Source: Brachypodium distachyon | Lineage: Eukaryota; Streptophyta; Magnoliopsida; Poales; Poaceae | DNA length: 64,000 nucleotides | Direction: 5' to 3' | Assembly: GCF_000005505.3 (NCBI RefSeq) | Contig: NC_016132.3 | Span: 55,628,914 to 55,692,913, forward strand | Shown: positions 1 through 13,088 of the stretch, one piece after another | Position numbering within the stretch: position 1 is the first letter of the stretch | Layout: each line of letters opens with the position of its first letter | Made by a program: the position numbers and the translations under genes | The notes under the pieces: generated by a model | Seen by the model: only the letters and a program-made list of their open reading frames with translations | Told to the model about the DNA's origin: nothing | The model's database searches: none

Positions 1-2213
1 TTGCTTGCCATCTCCCATGTTGGTGGTGCCTTTATTTATGCACATTGGAAGATGGATCGTCAGAAATAATTACATTTTTTTACAGATGTGATGAAATGAT
101 CATTCCTAAACTTCTACATTGTACAATAGATAAAGGGGAAAAAAAATGTATACCTAGTTACTCCACGATAAATGGATGCACCTCTTGAAAAACCACTGCT
201 CTTCCTGCAGAGATACAAGGATTCGTAGGAGTAATTAATTAGCATCATTGATCAAATAAAAGTAGCACTAATCTATTCGTATAGATTGATTGATTTGCTA
301 ATGATCGCAAAAGATTGGGGACCAACCTTCGGAGAGACGCCACAAACTCCTGCCTTGTCATGTGCTTCATCTCCTCCAGCTCCTTCTCGTAGTTATCTAC
401 CTGAAAAATATACATACGTATGTGCATCCTTTAAGTACAACTTCAGTAAGCTACACTAAGATATGGTTATCATTCACCACTGATATCAGTGACCAATCAG
501 ATATTATTAAGTTACAATGATTTCTTCAGAAACAATGAATGTACAAACTGAAGAGTATATATATGCTTACTGGAAAATTTGTCGTCGTGGTGGGGCCCCA
601 ATACTTGAGAGCAGCCAAATCATAAGCTCTTGCAGCTTTCTCCTCTTTGTCATAACCACCTATACATACAAATAATATCAATGTTAATTTGCAAGATGAA
701 AACAATCATTGGTGAACAATGACTCGTCTAAATATTGTCACAAAAAAATCTAATTAATTAGTTGGGTCCGAATCTTGGTTACCTAGATAAACTGTGTAGA
801 GTAAATCAACACCAACCAATCGACCCGGAAATAAGAAGGAAAAGAAGAAGAATGTCAATAAGCAGCAACACTGAGGGAGGAAAGATCAAATATCAAACAG
901 ATTTGAAGACACCTATATATAAACTTAATTAGCATAAATTCAGTACCTTGACGACCCTTGCGAGTTTGTCCTTCTCTTCTGCAGCTGTTGTCCCACAGGT
1001 GAGCCTCATACCTCCCTGTCCATCTATGCCTATATAACCAACCAAAATCAAAAATATACACACATTCCCGTCCCACATCCACATGATAGCACTCCGATCC
1101 TATGCATCTATATGATCAACAGCATCCATACGCATTTGATCCAAACAAAAATGAGAAGCAATGAAACAGTACTACATTTCCTTGCAAGAAACACACACAG
1201 AAGAGTCTACCTTGCAACAAGAATCAACAGAAAATCAGCATTTGTCCATATTGGTGATGATGTGCATGCTGGACTGTAGCTAGCTCGATCCAGTAGAGAA
1301 ATTAAATTCATTTCATGTATGGGTTGCATAATGCATTGCACCCTATACATAGGTATATATGTACCTGGTGACGCCGCGGTAGATCGAAGTCCGCTGCCCG
1401 AACGTGTCGGCGGTCTTCCTCCCCGCTGCCGGCGACTCCACCACCACCGCGCCGGCGCTGGTAGTACCGGCTGACACCACGGCTCCAGAACCAGCACTAC
1501 TGCTGCCATTATTCTCCTTCCGAGATCCCTGCTGCGCTGCCGACGTGGACAAGCTAGTCTCCGCCGCCGCCGCCTGCAGGAGCGGCATGTTCATGGACAG
1601 CGACAGCCCCTCCGCCCTCTGCTGCTCCTGCTGCGCCGGCGCCGGCTGGCTCCGCAGCCAGCTCTTGATCATGGACAGCCCGATGCCGCCATTGGTGCCT
1701 GCACCATTGGCAGTGGTGCTTGCCATGATGCCATGTTCATTGTGGACGCCGCCAGCGGAGGAAGCGACCATGACAGAGTCGGCGAACTGGAGGGAGTTGG
1801 GGTGGTCGTGGTAAAGCTGGTAGCCGCTGCTGCCGGAGCTCGCGTAGCAGGCGGCGGCGCCATTGATGTTCATGTTGTTGCTTCTGGCTGCCTTGTGATG
1901 GTCAGAGTAGGAAGAGATGCCGCCGAGGAAGTCCTCCAGCTTCGGCTCCGCCACCAGCGCCGACAGCTCCGATCCCCTCATGCCCCAATCTGCACACACG
2001 CGCAACCAAATCAAATCAAATCAATCAAACTTCTGTATTAACACGCTTGATGCCCTTTTGATTAATCAACTGTGTGTACATATATGTGTCTGTACCTTGC
2101 GGGATGTTGAAGCAGACGTCGGCGCCGGAGACGTCGCCGGCGGCGGCAGCGGCGGAGGACGGGAGCTCCTGCGGGGAGAGGGAGAAGCCCAGCCAGTTGT
2201 TCACGGTAGCCAT
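1..2213 (-). CDS. BBM: BABY BOOM/PLETHORA-type AP2 transcription factor, 5' part (gene runs off the left edge)
   Basis: Nuclear DNA-binding regulator of the AINTEGUMENTA-like group; members promote embryo identity and root meristem fate. Exons by splice sites and phase: 2096-2213, 1365-1989, 947-1029, 783-791, 571-659, 327-400, 154-204 and 1-29 (cut). The start is the ATG at 2213. Visible motifs are [10 protein letters not shown] (residues 5-14), PKLEDFLGG (55-63) and the bbm-1 type motif [15 protein letters not shown] (143-157), which points to the BBM subclade rather than ANT. AP2 repeat 1 runs from SIYRGVTR (241) to NFP (308). The linker is residues 309-332. AP2 repeat 2 begins with the second SIYRGVTR and is cut within exon 8. 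All phases are consistent. About 359 residues are present; the rest of repeat 2 and the C-terminal domain lie outside the window. The gene could be the orthologue of rice BBM3, judged from its neighbour EG1. Confidence 0.93.
783..791 (-). other. BBM: 9-nt microexon of the BBM-like gene
   Basis: On the minus strand the nine bases TTTATCTAG are preceded by CAG (792-794) and followed by GT (781-782). Together with the last base of exon 3 and the first two of exon 5 they encode V-Y-L-G of AP2 repeat 1. Without them the domain would lose three residues, the phase staying intact. A 9-nt exon at this point is a known conserved trait of AP2/ANT-type genes. Confidence 0.93.
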
Positions 2214-2421
2214 GCTCGGCTGATCGACGATTAGCTAGAGCAAAGATGTGGAAGTGATTAAGTAGAAACTTAAGCTTGCTTTGTTAGATTGGCACCGAGC
2301 AGATCAGGAAGCCATTTCGGTGAGCAGTCCTAAGGACCAGGGGTGAAGCTGGAGGGAGAGGTCAAGAAGAGAGTTTTGCAGCCTTAAGCAACTGTACTAG
2401 TAGTACTAGTACTGGGGCAGA

Positions 2422-2429
2422 TATTTATA
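2422..2429 (-). promoter_or_regulatory. Probable TATA box of the BBM-like gene
   Basis: The minus strand reads TATAAATA about 210 bases upstream of the BBM-like ATG. Transcription would then begin near 2395, giving a 5' leader of about 180 bases. This is called from consensus and spacing only. Confidence 0.55.
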
Positions 2430-3837
2430 CAAACCATAGCACTAATCCTTGATATTACGAGTGTACTTTTATGAGTACTAGCTATGTGAGGGTAAGACTA
2501 GCTACACCTATGCAGGAGAAGCTTTTCCTGTACAGGGGGAAAAGGCACCATAAATTTTGTGTATATGTTGGCTGCAATACAAAAACAGTGGCATGGTTTA
2601 ACTGAACAAGGTCAGCTTTTTGCTTGTGCTTTCTCGGGGGAGAGTCCACTATATTTTGTCTCATTTCCCCCCAAATAAACATGTCAAGATATTGCCTACA
2701 TGAGTACACCCTGATGCTGGCCTGCCTGCATGCATGTACATGTTGTACTACTAAAGTGGTGCCCTTTACTCGATAACAGAATGAGTTGTCATGTCCTTTT
2801 TTGACTGGAAAGCTGGGGTATTCACAGTGATTAGAAAACTAATCCTTCCACGGGGAGAAAAGAAATGTTGCAAGATCTAGCTTCATTCTATTTGTCTAGG
2901 ATCTCAATTCGCAAGCAGATGTTCTTGCGTGTGCATATAGTATCTCTCCCTTTTAATTTTCAAATGCAGAGATCACATGCACGCTGGCTGCACGGTTGGG
3001 TCGCTGGACATATATCAGTAGTGAGTTGACATATGCATGTATATATAACTAGTATTGGTATTTTATTTTACTATCCAATATCCATAGCTATGTGACAAAA
3101 CACTGTTCAAGAGTTGATGAATCCACATATGAACAATGAAGTCCTGGCGTATATGGCCTTTGGCCTGGTCCTCGGCTAGCTCTGTGAAACCCTAAAACCG
3201 CTCACGGCTCGTGTGCAGAAGCCCTGACAAGGTTTCTTGCAAAGACCTAGGCTCTCCTGACAACACTACGATACCAACACACACCAAGGCTAGTATGTCA
3301 GTGAGAGGCTCTGAATTACTAGATGCACATTCCCATTTAAACATCCTTTACGGTAGCTCGATCCAATGTTATAGTAGTACTTGTACATATATGTTGCCAA
3401 TTACAGATTCAGCAAGTTTAAACGCAATCTCCATTAATATTTAAACATCTTGAGATCTAACATCGCAAGCGGCAATACATATATATGACAAATTCTTTCA
3501 TTTGGAAATGCATCTACACCATATATAACATTGCAATTATATGTATCAATTAAATAATCATACTACTAATACTTTGTGTGTGCCGTACACGACGATCAAA
3601 TTAAACATGATAGGTACCTGAACCTAGCTAGCCAGCTGATCAATTGATAGAGAAGAAGAACAAATTAAATTAAGCTAGCATTGCAAAGAGAGGCTATGTA
3701 CAGTATATAGCAGGACATAACTAAAGCTGCAGAAGGAAAGAAATGAAATTGCCGGTCTCATAGCTAGTCTCAAGGAAGAAGGAGATGGCCGGTGTGGTAC
3801 CTGCACCCCAGAAGAGGACACGGACCCTCGTCTTCCG

Positions 3838-4000
3838 GCCATATAAAAAACCTCCGCCGTTGATCCTCTCCAGAAACGCAGAGAGATCGAGAAACGAGCG
3901 AGAGCTGCAGGAAAGAAAGAAAGAAACCCTAGAAACCTCGCATAGGATCCTCCATGACAAGTTGTTAACCGGAGCTTAATCTCTCTCTCTCTCTCTCCTT
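3838..4000 (+). promoter_or_regulatory. Candidate core promoter and leader of an unrecognised transcript
   Basis: On the plus strand an ATATAAAAAA box (about 3841-3850) is followed by a purine-rich leader-like stretch containing AAACCCTAG (about 3926-3934), then a CT tract (3981-3997) and a CAG. No coding frame longer than a few codons follows a plausible start. It may be a non-coding transcript, a fossil promoter, or an upstream exon of the neighbouring gene on the other strand. Confidence 0.25.
3981..3997. repeat. (CT)n microsatellite
   Basis: Uninterrupted CT dinucleotide run just downstream of the candidate promoter. Confidence 0.9.
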
Positions 4001-4938
4001 GGCAGCTCCAGAGAAGGATTAACTTAGTGATCGATTTCTCTCTCTTTATGGGGGAACGGAGAAGCAGTGGAGGTTAAGATAGGCGAGCGTGTTTTTTTAC
4101 CTCGGTAATTGCACCCCTTGCCTCCGCCTAAAACTTTGACCGTCAAAGCTATAGATCGTATTCAAACCCTGCGTGCTTGCGTGCGTGCGTCCCCCTGCTT
4201 GCCTCTTGAATTTCCTGCCTCAGTTCAGAGTTCAGACTGTAACCTCACCATCTTTTACTAATTAACCGCCCGCGAAGTCGGCAGTGTGAAATAAGTTAAT
4301 TATGTGATCAGGGGGCCGGATTCCGTAAAAAATGAATACGTGTACACACATATATAAACACTCTCCGGCGCCGTATAGTATTCACGTACGGGCGTATCTG
4401 ACTTGCGTTTGGAGTAATTAAGTTTGGCTTCTCACGTGCACACACTGTACGTGAGACTGTGATGAGGGCCGGATCAGTCCACGGTCGAGTGCACAATCTT
4501 CTCTTGGAACGATAAAGCGCATGTGCGCGCGCCCGAGGCTCATTGGCATGTGCATGCATGCTAGCTCTTCTTCTACTCAAGCCTGCCTGCCAGAGCCAGC
4601 AGCAGGCCTGCACACCCGCACGTGTGGTGTGGCTCCTCTGGATTGGACCAAATTTAGAAGAGCCTCTCACTAAGTCATGACACGAACACGAGGGTTAGAT
4701 GGTACTCTAAACATGGAGTACCAGAGGCCCCTCAAAAAAAAAATGGAGTACCAGAGTAATTAAGTGCGTTAATGTAGGCCCCTGTCATATGGGTCATAGG
4801 GGCTGCATGGTCTTTCCGCTACTCCAAGTATCTCCATTGTTACGTTCTTGTGTTTAGGTAGTTCGAGATCGATGCAAACCAACGTTTAGCTAGCGGAGGG
4901 CCGGGCTGCACGTAGGTAAAAATATATTTTAAGTAGTA

Positions 4939-5023
4939 CTCCGTCTGGTGTTAAGTGTCGTGACTTTATCTTAGATACCATTTATCACTTAATACGGGAC
5001 TGAAAAAGTTGTACCAACAGGAG
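4939..5023. mobile_element. Degenerate Stowaway-type MITE
   Basis: Begins CTCCGTCTGG after TA (4937-4938) and ends ...CAGGAG before TA (5024-5025). The body has the compact hairpin-like layout seen in grass Stowaway relatives. The termini are diverged, so the family is uncertain. Confidence 0.5.
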
Positions 5024-5862
5024 TACCATACAGGAGGGTGCATGGATGATTTTGATTGAAAACGAGTACCATACTCTCCTCCTACTCAGCTGGCGTGCAG
5101 TGGCCTAGGAGAAATCAACGGAGCGCCCGTGCCTCCTCGTAAACACTGTAAAGATAACCTTGTGTACAGATAGTAAATTACTCCATAATTACTGGTACTA
5201 CGCTTTGCATGCGGCTAACCTTTAACCATGCATGCGATCCCACTAAAAACACTTGCATTGATTTGGGCAGCTTTTGTGGGAGAGTGACTAGCTGTAGCTA
5301 GCTAGGCTTAGCCGTTTGATTTGAAGGCTAGCTACGTACGTTCGTATACGTAGATTGGCTCACATTCTTATCGCCCCACAGGTCGCGCAGCCGCTGTCTG
5401 CTGTGCGTAAACAAATCCTACGTGGTACTAGTAGCTAGCTAGCCCCGCGACAGGCTAAGCAAGTCTATCGCCGCATTTCCTGATCACTTTTCTTCTTCCG
5501 TTACACTGTTCGCCACTTCTTTTCTGACAGTCGACGCTCATGCGTGCTGCAGGGACGCATGCATGGAAGCATGCTTCTGAATTCAAATCCTTGTTCCCGT
5601 AGCAGAATAATGCCGTCTGCAATCTCAGCTTTGAATAATTGAATTACGACTATACTTTTACTTATATATGCCCCGCACTGTTGGTTATACAAATTATTCC
5701 ATCTGCACTTTAAATTAGGGCGTATATTTTTTTGACCGATCATTTGATCAAGAATTTGAGGAACAAAGCAAGGATTACTCTTACTTTCTTGGATAGCCTT
5801 ACTCTCTCTGTGTTGCTTTAGCACTTTGCTCATCGCCGATCGATCTGCTGCTAGTTAGCTAA

Positions 5863-6018
5863 GGCCCTGTTTATTTGGATTTTTATTTCAGCTTTTGGTG
5901 CTTCTAGTAATCTCAAAAGCACTTGGTGCTTCTCAGCTTCATGTGTAAATAGGAGAATTAATTTTGAAATTGCTAAAATCACCAAAAGGTGAAACAGAAT
6001 CCCAAACCGAACAGGAAC
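5863..6018. mobile_element. Probable hAT-type MITE, degenerate
   Basis: The left end GGCCCTGTTTATTTGG and right end ...CCGAACAGGAAC form an imperfect terminal inverted repeat of the kind common in grasses (GGCCCTGTTT...). The interior has repeated GGTGCTTCT segments. No clean target-site duplication remains. Confidence 0.5.
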
Positions 6019-6350
6019 TAAAGAACGTGATTGGGGCGTGCTGTGTTACCGCTTTCTTAATTTATAATATCCGGTGCATGTAAGATATACTAAAATGCAT
6101 CGATCGTTTGGTTTGACCATGCATTTCGTCTGCATGCATGCAGGCAGGCATATAGCTTTGGCGAAGGATCGTGCATGCATGGCTAATTGGGGGAGTATTA
6201 GCTAAGTAGCTAGGTATAGGCGTCGTCTCACGTGACCTTGGCCTCTTGCTCCAGTCTTTGCATGTGTTGTTTGCTTGCTGGGTTTCTCGCTTCCTGGCCG
6301 TACGTGCCTGGCCGGCCTCGCGCGGGGACTGGAGGCACGAAATGACAAAA

Positions 6351-6704
6351 CGGTGTGGTTCTTGGTCAAATGATAGGACGAAATGAAAAATTAAGCTAAC
6401 AGCTCATTTCATTTCATTTGGTCCAAATGAAATGAAATCTAATTTTTGGTAGAATTTCATTTGGTTGAATTTGAATTTCGGATTCAAAAATCATGTCTGT
6501 CTGCCACATGGATTTGTAGATTTAGAGACAATTCCAGAGAAATGATAGCTTGTAGAGAGAAATTGAGTTTAGTTGTATTGTGATTCCATTAAATTGCAAA
6601 TTAAATTCATGTAGTCAATTCCGTGCCAACCAAACAAGTTAGTTTTTAAAATTTAAAATGAATTCCACGGTTCTAGTCCGAAATGATGGGTGCCAAACAA
6701 GCCG
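6351..6704. mobile_element. Probable MITE ending CCAAACAAGCCG
   Basis: The right end reads GGTGCCAAACAAGCCG and the left end CGGTGTGGTTCTTGGTC, an imperfect inverted pair. Between them lie inner copies of AAATGAAATG on both strands (about 6400-6440). Superfamily is not assignable by eye. Confidence 0.4.
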
Positions 6705-7119
6705 TAAGATTCTTCCCACTCCTGCTCTTACCCAGCCTATCAACAAAAATTAATCTCCGTATAGAACAACATACTATTGGAGTAGTTGATTCAAAAAAAA
6801 ATAAAGGAAAGAGAAAACTTTTAGAAATGAAAAACAAAGTGAAAAGGAAGACGGAAACCTGAGAAACCGAAATGAAAGAAAAAGAACAAGAATGACGGCC
6901 CGGCCATGCAAGGATGCAAAGCCTAGTAACGGGGACTAGGCATGATGAGCCGCCAAGTTGGGCCTGGTGCGGGAAACGAAATGCTCGAGTTGCGGATCCA
7001 GCCCATCTATTTCGCACCGTCCAGGCCCGGCGTGCAATCTTCTACACGGACCGGGCTTATTTCGGTAACACCGACGGCTTGCGTCCACGGCGCATTCTAA
7101 TCTGCCAGCCACCTTTCTC

Positions 7120-7139
7120 AAAAAAAAAAAAAAAAAAAA
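7120..7139. repeat. Poly(A) tract
   Basis: Run of about 20 A with no other retroposon hallmark found next to it. Confidence 0.85.
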
Positions 7140-7392
7140 CCCTTACCTTGGTTCCGTTGGTGGCGTTGGTGCTTCGTCATCATCTCCGCGGGAGCATGTG
7201 CAAACGATTAGTCAGCCATTTTCGCTCTTTTTTTTTGTAAAACAGCCATTTTCACTTGATCACCTCGGCCGTTGACATTCTCTTTTTTTTTAACAGTGAA
7301 CGAGATAATTGTTGGAAGCATAACAATTGTTGCGCATACGTCTTCGCCTTTTAGATTCGGATTATTTTGCGCGAGGAAAACCCTTCCACTGA

Positions 7393-7613
7393 GGGCTCAT
7401 TCGTTTGGAGGATTTTTAAAGGAAAAACACAGGATTGGAGATTTCATAGGAATGTGCATTCGATTTGTAGGAAATGAGCAAAACAAATTTTTAGGAACAC
7501 TATTCATTTCCTATGTTTTTGGAGGAAACTCAACATCTAGTCCAACCTCATTTCTAGTTTGGCAGTTGCCATCCTATTCTTATGTTTTGTTTCCTCCAAA
7601 CCGAAATAAGTGC
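7393..7613. mobile_element. MITE with GGGCTCATTCGTTTGGAGG terminus
   Basis: The left end GGGCTCATTCGTTTGGAGG is mirrored by a right end ...TTTCCTCCAAACCGAAATAAG. Both belong to a widespread grass MITE type whose ends read like 'gggctcatttgtttgg'. The open frame running through it on the plus strand is a by-product of the element. Confidence 0.55.
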
Positions 7614-8294
7614 ATACTAGTCTTTGAGCTAGGTAAGCCCACATGTCCGCCCCAATTAAAAGGCTCTTCATTTGTACAACAGCCCAGGCCCGGCGTTAAG
7701 AAAAAACGAGATCGAAAGAGAAAGGTTAATTTAAGAACAACAACACCGGCCGAAGTAGTTATAAAGAAACCTACCAAATTCAGCAAGCAATCAATCAATC
7801 AATCAACCCAATCCAGCAAGTCAATGCGTAGTACTACGACGTGTTGACTAAATTGAGAGAGGGGTCCTCCTAGCTAGCTACGTGCACGAACAAAGACCAT
7901 AGCACCCGAGGCCGAGTGAATATGTATACATGCCCCATGACTATCAATTCCCAATTTATGATATGCTGGCCCCACCGGTGGCTGGCTGACGTGGCCCTCC
8001 TCCCTGGGCTGGTCTCGCTTTCGAGGTTCAATCGGCCGGGCGTTGGTTGGTGGTGTGTACTGGTGTTGACGCCGATGCGAAAGAAGAAGCTGCCGCTTGA
8101 AAAGCGCAGGGAAAACGACCCATGCGATGCGGCACTGTTGATATATGAATATATCCCACTTGGATCGATCGAGCATGTCTCTATTTTATGCGAGAAATTA
8201 ATTTGCACGTCCATATATGCAATATATATTTTGGAGTGTGGACAGAGGGAGCTAACTAGCTTGTGCCAACAGCGACAAATCAAAATAACAGCTA

Positions 8295-8404
8295 CTCTCT
8301 CCGTTCCATAATTCTTGTCAAAATATTACATATACCTAGATGTTTTTTAAGAATGGATACATTCATTTTTGAGCAAATTTTAAAAAAAAATTACGAGACG
8401 GGAG
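8295..8404. mobile_element. Stowaway MITE (Tc1/mariner type)
   Basis: Begins CTCTCTCCGTTCCATAATTC after TA (8293-8294) and ends ...GAGACGGGAG before TA (8405-8406), so a TA duplication flanks it. The body (CTTGTCAAAATATTACATAT and so on) matches the Stowaway element at 13427-13539. Confidence 0.8.
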
Positions 8405-10292
8405 TACTGTTTTGTTAATTAGTGCCCGTTAGTTTTCCTACACCTTGCATGTTGTGATGATCGAGTATGCATCTATGATACACACTAGTGATCAGTGCTA
8501 GCTTAATTGCAGCGTAGCAAGCATGGCACGTACTACGTGCATGGAGGCCCAGCTGCCTATGATATAGTGGCAGTGCTGTCGTCGTTGCAGCGTGCACGTC
8601 GTCTCGGTCGATAGCTATATATAGCACGATCGCTAGGGTGGCCACGTCGTTAAAATTAAACCTTTTTCTCTCCTACGACGTAGCTCTATGTATACGTATA
8701 TACCTGATCGAAGCGAATGAACGGTCTCGATGGATCGTTGATTATCTATACGTACGTATATATGCATGCACCTGTATGTAGGTACGTATACACGTGGCCT
8801 CCTCCTAGCTCCAACCCGACGATCGGTTGATCAGTTGGCGTCCATTACGTGGGCTCTTGCTCGCCTAGTTAGCTATAGTATGTGTGAGTATATAGGTGTA
8901 CCTAGCTATAGTCATGGGACGACGCTATATAGCTACTGATTTCTGTAAATTAATTTCTTTGTGCCGGCGATGGTGATGCATGCTACGAAGAATGCTTAGT
9001 TGCCATCGTTGGACCTCTCTGGCTCTCTGGAAGGGGAAATCGGGAGCAGGCCGTCCCTCTCTCCAGATCTCACTCCGAGAGAGAGATGGTGAACAGAGAG
9101 ATCAGGCCGGATGAGCAGGGAGTGAGAGTGAGGGTGTGATCGATCAGCAGCAGACTAGCGCTCAGTGACTCTCCATTTCACGTTGTCGGCCATCCAAATC
9201 ACCAATCGCAAGCGACGATGCCTGAAAACGGAAACCATTAATTAGCTACAAACCGCAACGACAGAAGCGCGCGATCCACGCACGCCCGGTCAGCTCGGCC
9301 GAAGGTAGTCACCAAAAGCCATGCAGCTCAGCTGCCCACTGACGCCATGCTAGCTAGCTGCCCATGTCGATCAGAGGCGCCAGCTTTACAATGATCTGCA
9401 ACTTTGCGCTTGTATTTTATCTGTAAAAAGATTTGCACCGGCGTTTGGGAACCGGTGTACAGTGCATATATGTGGCGAATATATATTTCGTACAGTGCAT
9501 GTTGGCTGGTTTCCAATTTTCCATCAGAAAACGGCATGGAAGGCTACTACGACTCCTGCGTACGTGTAGCCTAAGAGATTGCGCATATGCATGCATGGCA
9601 CCATACATGATCCAGGGATTTCCACGGGCTCATCATTGGTACACAGCGCACATATATACTACACGCAGCATTTGTCTTTGGTACTCGGCCTCCTGCTATT
9701 TGGGGACTAGCTGGAATACTACTCTCGTCCTGTACACGCGCGGCAGGCTGGCCTAATCGACCGCCTCCTTGTCAAAGTCAGCATAGCTTAATATATAGCT
9801 CGGTGAAATACATAAATAATGTAAGCAGAGAAGGAGAGATGTGACAACTAAATGGTTCCTTGCAGCACCAGCTAAAGCTGGGCTTGCAAGATTTCGTTCC
9901 TAATTGGGCATCCATGATCAGTGTCACACAGACACACACTACGCCAAAATATACGCGAGGATCGTACGTCACATGTCACCAAGATCCTCAACAAAACACT
10001 GCTCTGCTCTCAGCTAATCGCAAGATATGGTTCAGTTTTTTTATGTGTGTATTATATGTACAGTACATTGCAGCAAACAGCCCAACGGCAGGACAGAGAT
10101 TTCGCAGCTGGCACGTCCTGTACGTCCGTCCAGCGCGTTTCACACGTACGCGGCTAACCTGTCCGATATTGCTCGAGATTCTTTCTTTCTTTTTTGGTTA
10201 GCACCAGCAGTCCTCTGCTGTACCAAATTAGGAAGCGGGCTTTGTTCGCTTTGCATGGATCATCCAATTCCAACGACACCGCACAAGCATTA

Positions 10293-10383
10293 CTCCCTCC
10301 TCATGTTCAAATATGATGTATCTATGTCTAAAAATCATCTAGATACATACAATAAGAAGTCACTTAACATGGAACGGAGAGAA
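10293..10383. mobile_element. Stowaway MITE
   Basis: Begins CTCCCTCCTCATGTTCAAAT after TA (10291-10292) and ends ...AACATGGAACGGAGAGAA before TA (10384-10385). The interior carries the GATGTATCTATG / CTAGATACAT inverted pair typical of the group. Confidence 0.75.
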
Positions 10384-10510
10384 TAAAAAACAGTTATTCT
10401 TCAGAATTATGTCATTTTTTTTGCGCATATTCAGAGTTATGTCGTCCTCACTGTGCTGTGCTAGTTCAAAACAGTGGCATGTCATCACAATGGTATGCAG
10501 TTGCGAGCTA

Positions 10511-10558
10511 CACCATCCGTTCGTAAATACTTGTCGCTGTTTTAGTGCACGGAGGGAG
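10511..10558. mobile_element. Short, internally deleted Stowaway remnant
   Basis: About 48 bp with ends ACCATCCGTTCG and ...CACGGAGGGAG flanked by TA on both sides (10509-10510, 10559-10560). Only the two termini remain. Confidence 0.55.
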
Positions 10559-10874
10559 TACTTTACTCGCCATTTGCCAAGTTGGCAGGTTTGTGCCATT
10601 GCGTAAAGCCGATTTCAGCATCTACGTACGGCTAGAGCATCGCTTTGGATAAATTTTGGTTCTATGCGTTGCATGACGTGGATTGAGTCTAGTCAGCTGA
10701 AAAGTTGATGCTCCACTTACTTAACTGCAACTCCGGTACCAAACATCTATCGAATCCAAACAACGCATTAGCGCTTGTGCCTCACCATGTTTATGCTCAC
10801 TGGCCGTGCACCTCTATATATCTTATTATACCCAAAAAGGTTTTATTGTCCTTAAGATCGACTAGGTAATATTA

Positions 10875-10922
10875 CCTCTGTTTCAAATAGTCTACCAAAA
10901 TGTCTTATATTTGGAACAGAGG
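10875..10922. mobile_element. Short Stowaway-like remnant
   Basis: About 48 bp with an inverted pair CCTCTGTTTCAAAT / ATTTGGAACAGAGG following TA. The right TA is not preserved. Confidence 0.5.
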
Positions 10923-13085
10923 TTGACAATTCGGACCAAGAACGGAGCCAAAATTTATGTATATAGGGGGCAAATAAAAGAAGTTCAGGATTAGAGAGGG
11001 TGCAAACTGAGTACAACTGCTAGTATCTTTCCTTTTTTCTTCACTGATTCTACTAGTCTTTCCTTGCGAAATTCGGACTATATTTATTCTCCGTAACACA
11101 TTTGATCAGATTTATGTGCCATAGTTTACTATGACTTGACAAAATTTGAAGTGTTATAGCCATTAAAAAGAGAGGCCCGACATGTGGAATCAACGTGGCA
11201 CTGATTAGATGCTTTTGTTGTAAGAAAAAAAACATGGCACTGATTAGGAAGGCCGCATCATTGTTGTCCACAAGGAAATGTCTTGTACGGTAAATAAGGC
11301 CGCATTGGACGAGTGCGGACGTTTGGAGCTCGAACTTCAGTGGACTAGAATTTTTCAGAACTCCAAATATGATATTGAGAAGCTTCAAACAAATTATGTA
11401 CAGCAATCATGTGAGTATATAAATATGTATGTACATTTATGTAAAATTCATTCAGAGAAATACTTTTTAACACGCCAACTACAGAAAAAGGACTTGTCTC
11501 CGTCCCTGCGATATTTGGACTATATTTATATGTGTCATGGTTTTGGCCTAGAAATACCACGCTGGATTAGGTTTTTTTCTTTGTTTCTTTTGCAGAAAGA
11601 AATTGACTCGAGGTATAAAACAACAGGTGATGCAAATTCGACAAAGTAACATGACAATTCTTGGTCCAAAACTGTGATATGATGACACGAATACCGCTTT
11701 GGATGAGACGAGGGACCATTGATGTCCGGTTTCAACAGTCGAGGATGAAAAGTATACGAATAAAAGAGTTGAGAACCATTTGCGTATTTTTCAACAAGTT
11801 GAGGTACGAAAAATATACTGAAGCAGCTCAGGGCATAAACTCATTATATAAATTGTTTTACTACCGACTATAGGTGACGTAAAGAGCCAATTCAAAATCT
11901 AAGTTTGTGGATGCCCTAATTGTTAATAAGGCCACATCGGACATGCCTTGTCAATAGCTACATCGTGATGCCAACCTACCATCTAGTTAGCCTGACAGGT
12001 ATTGCAAACAAACGTGGCAAGACGGGGGCCAAAACATATATAATATGGTTAAAATGGAATTGTTGGTGCTTAAATGCCGTTAAATGTGTTGGAAATTAAA
12101 TCCGGTCCAAATTTGTCACAACGCGACAAACATGTGGGGTCAGAGTGAAGATTTACTCGCACGACAGTAGTGAACTTGACATGAATTATGTGCAGACAAG
12201 ATCACGATCTTTCGGTTCAGTTTTGTGTTCAGCCTAAGCTAGGCTTGTGTATATTTTAGGACCGCCATTTCTATGTGATCACGTGTATATATAAGATCGT
12301 GATGGGCATGATCTGACAAGGATAAGATGTTGCTGATCTCGAAGGACAGAAACCTGTGTGATTGGCGTTTCTCCGGAATAACAGCGGTGAAAATTAAACG
12401 TCTGACACTGACGCAGATCAGAAGCCTAACACTTCCATGGTCCTTTGTTGTCCAGACACAATTAGCATGTGCAGATTTCTTTTGTGAGTTCTAGGTTATC
12501 CCGAATAAGAGGCTGGAAATGTTGCTTATATGTCGGCAACTGAATTCTAGCTCGCAGTTCCAATATATATACTCCGTACTTGGGTGATCACATCACATTT
12601 GTCACCGAGTCAGATCATTTATAACCTCGTCCATGTTTCGATTTTGTACTGCTGTGATGGTTTGCAGCCAGTCTAAGCAAAGCTATTAGTACTAGTGTGA
12701 TAACAAAGTTGTTGAGACCATGTGTGGCCCTGCACAGTTGCATTAATTTTCGTTGTCACTTTCAAATTCTCCAAGGTCCACAAATGTATAATGAGAAATA
12801 ATAACTGGCTTCTTTACCTCCTGAGAGCAACACTAGCGGCCCCAGCGAGCTGCCCAACCCCCTTCATTTCGGTCCAATCTCTCTATCTCTTCCTTCGCTA
12901 TTTTTTCGTTTTTGCAAGAAGCAGAAACAGAGCCCTTTATGTGTACTATAAACTCTATCACCTGTTCCCGGTAATTTTACCTCTCACAGTCTCACTTAAC
13001 CAATCATGCATGTTAAACAGCTCGATCACAGCCCTAGAGCCGCAGTTTGACCGGCTCCTCCAGAAGTTTCTACAACGATCGTTTC

Positions 13086-13088
13086 AAG

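Noticed and set aside
7272..7847. 191-codon frame on the plus strand
   Set aside because: Runs straight through the MITE at 7393-7613 and has no family resemblance.
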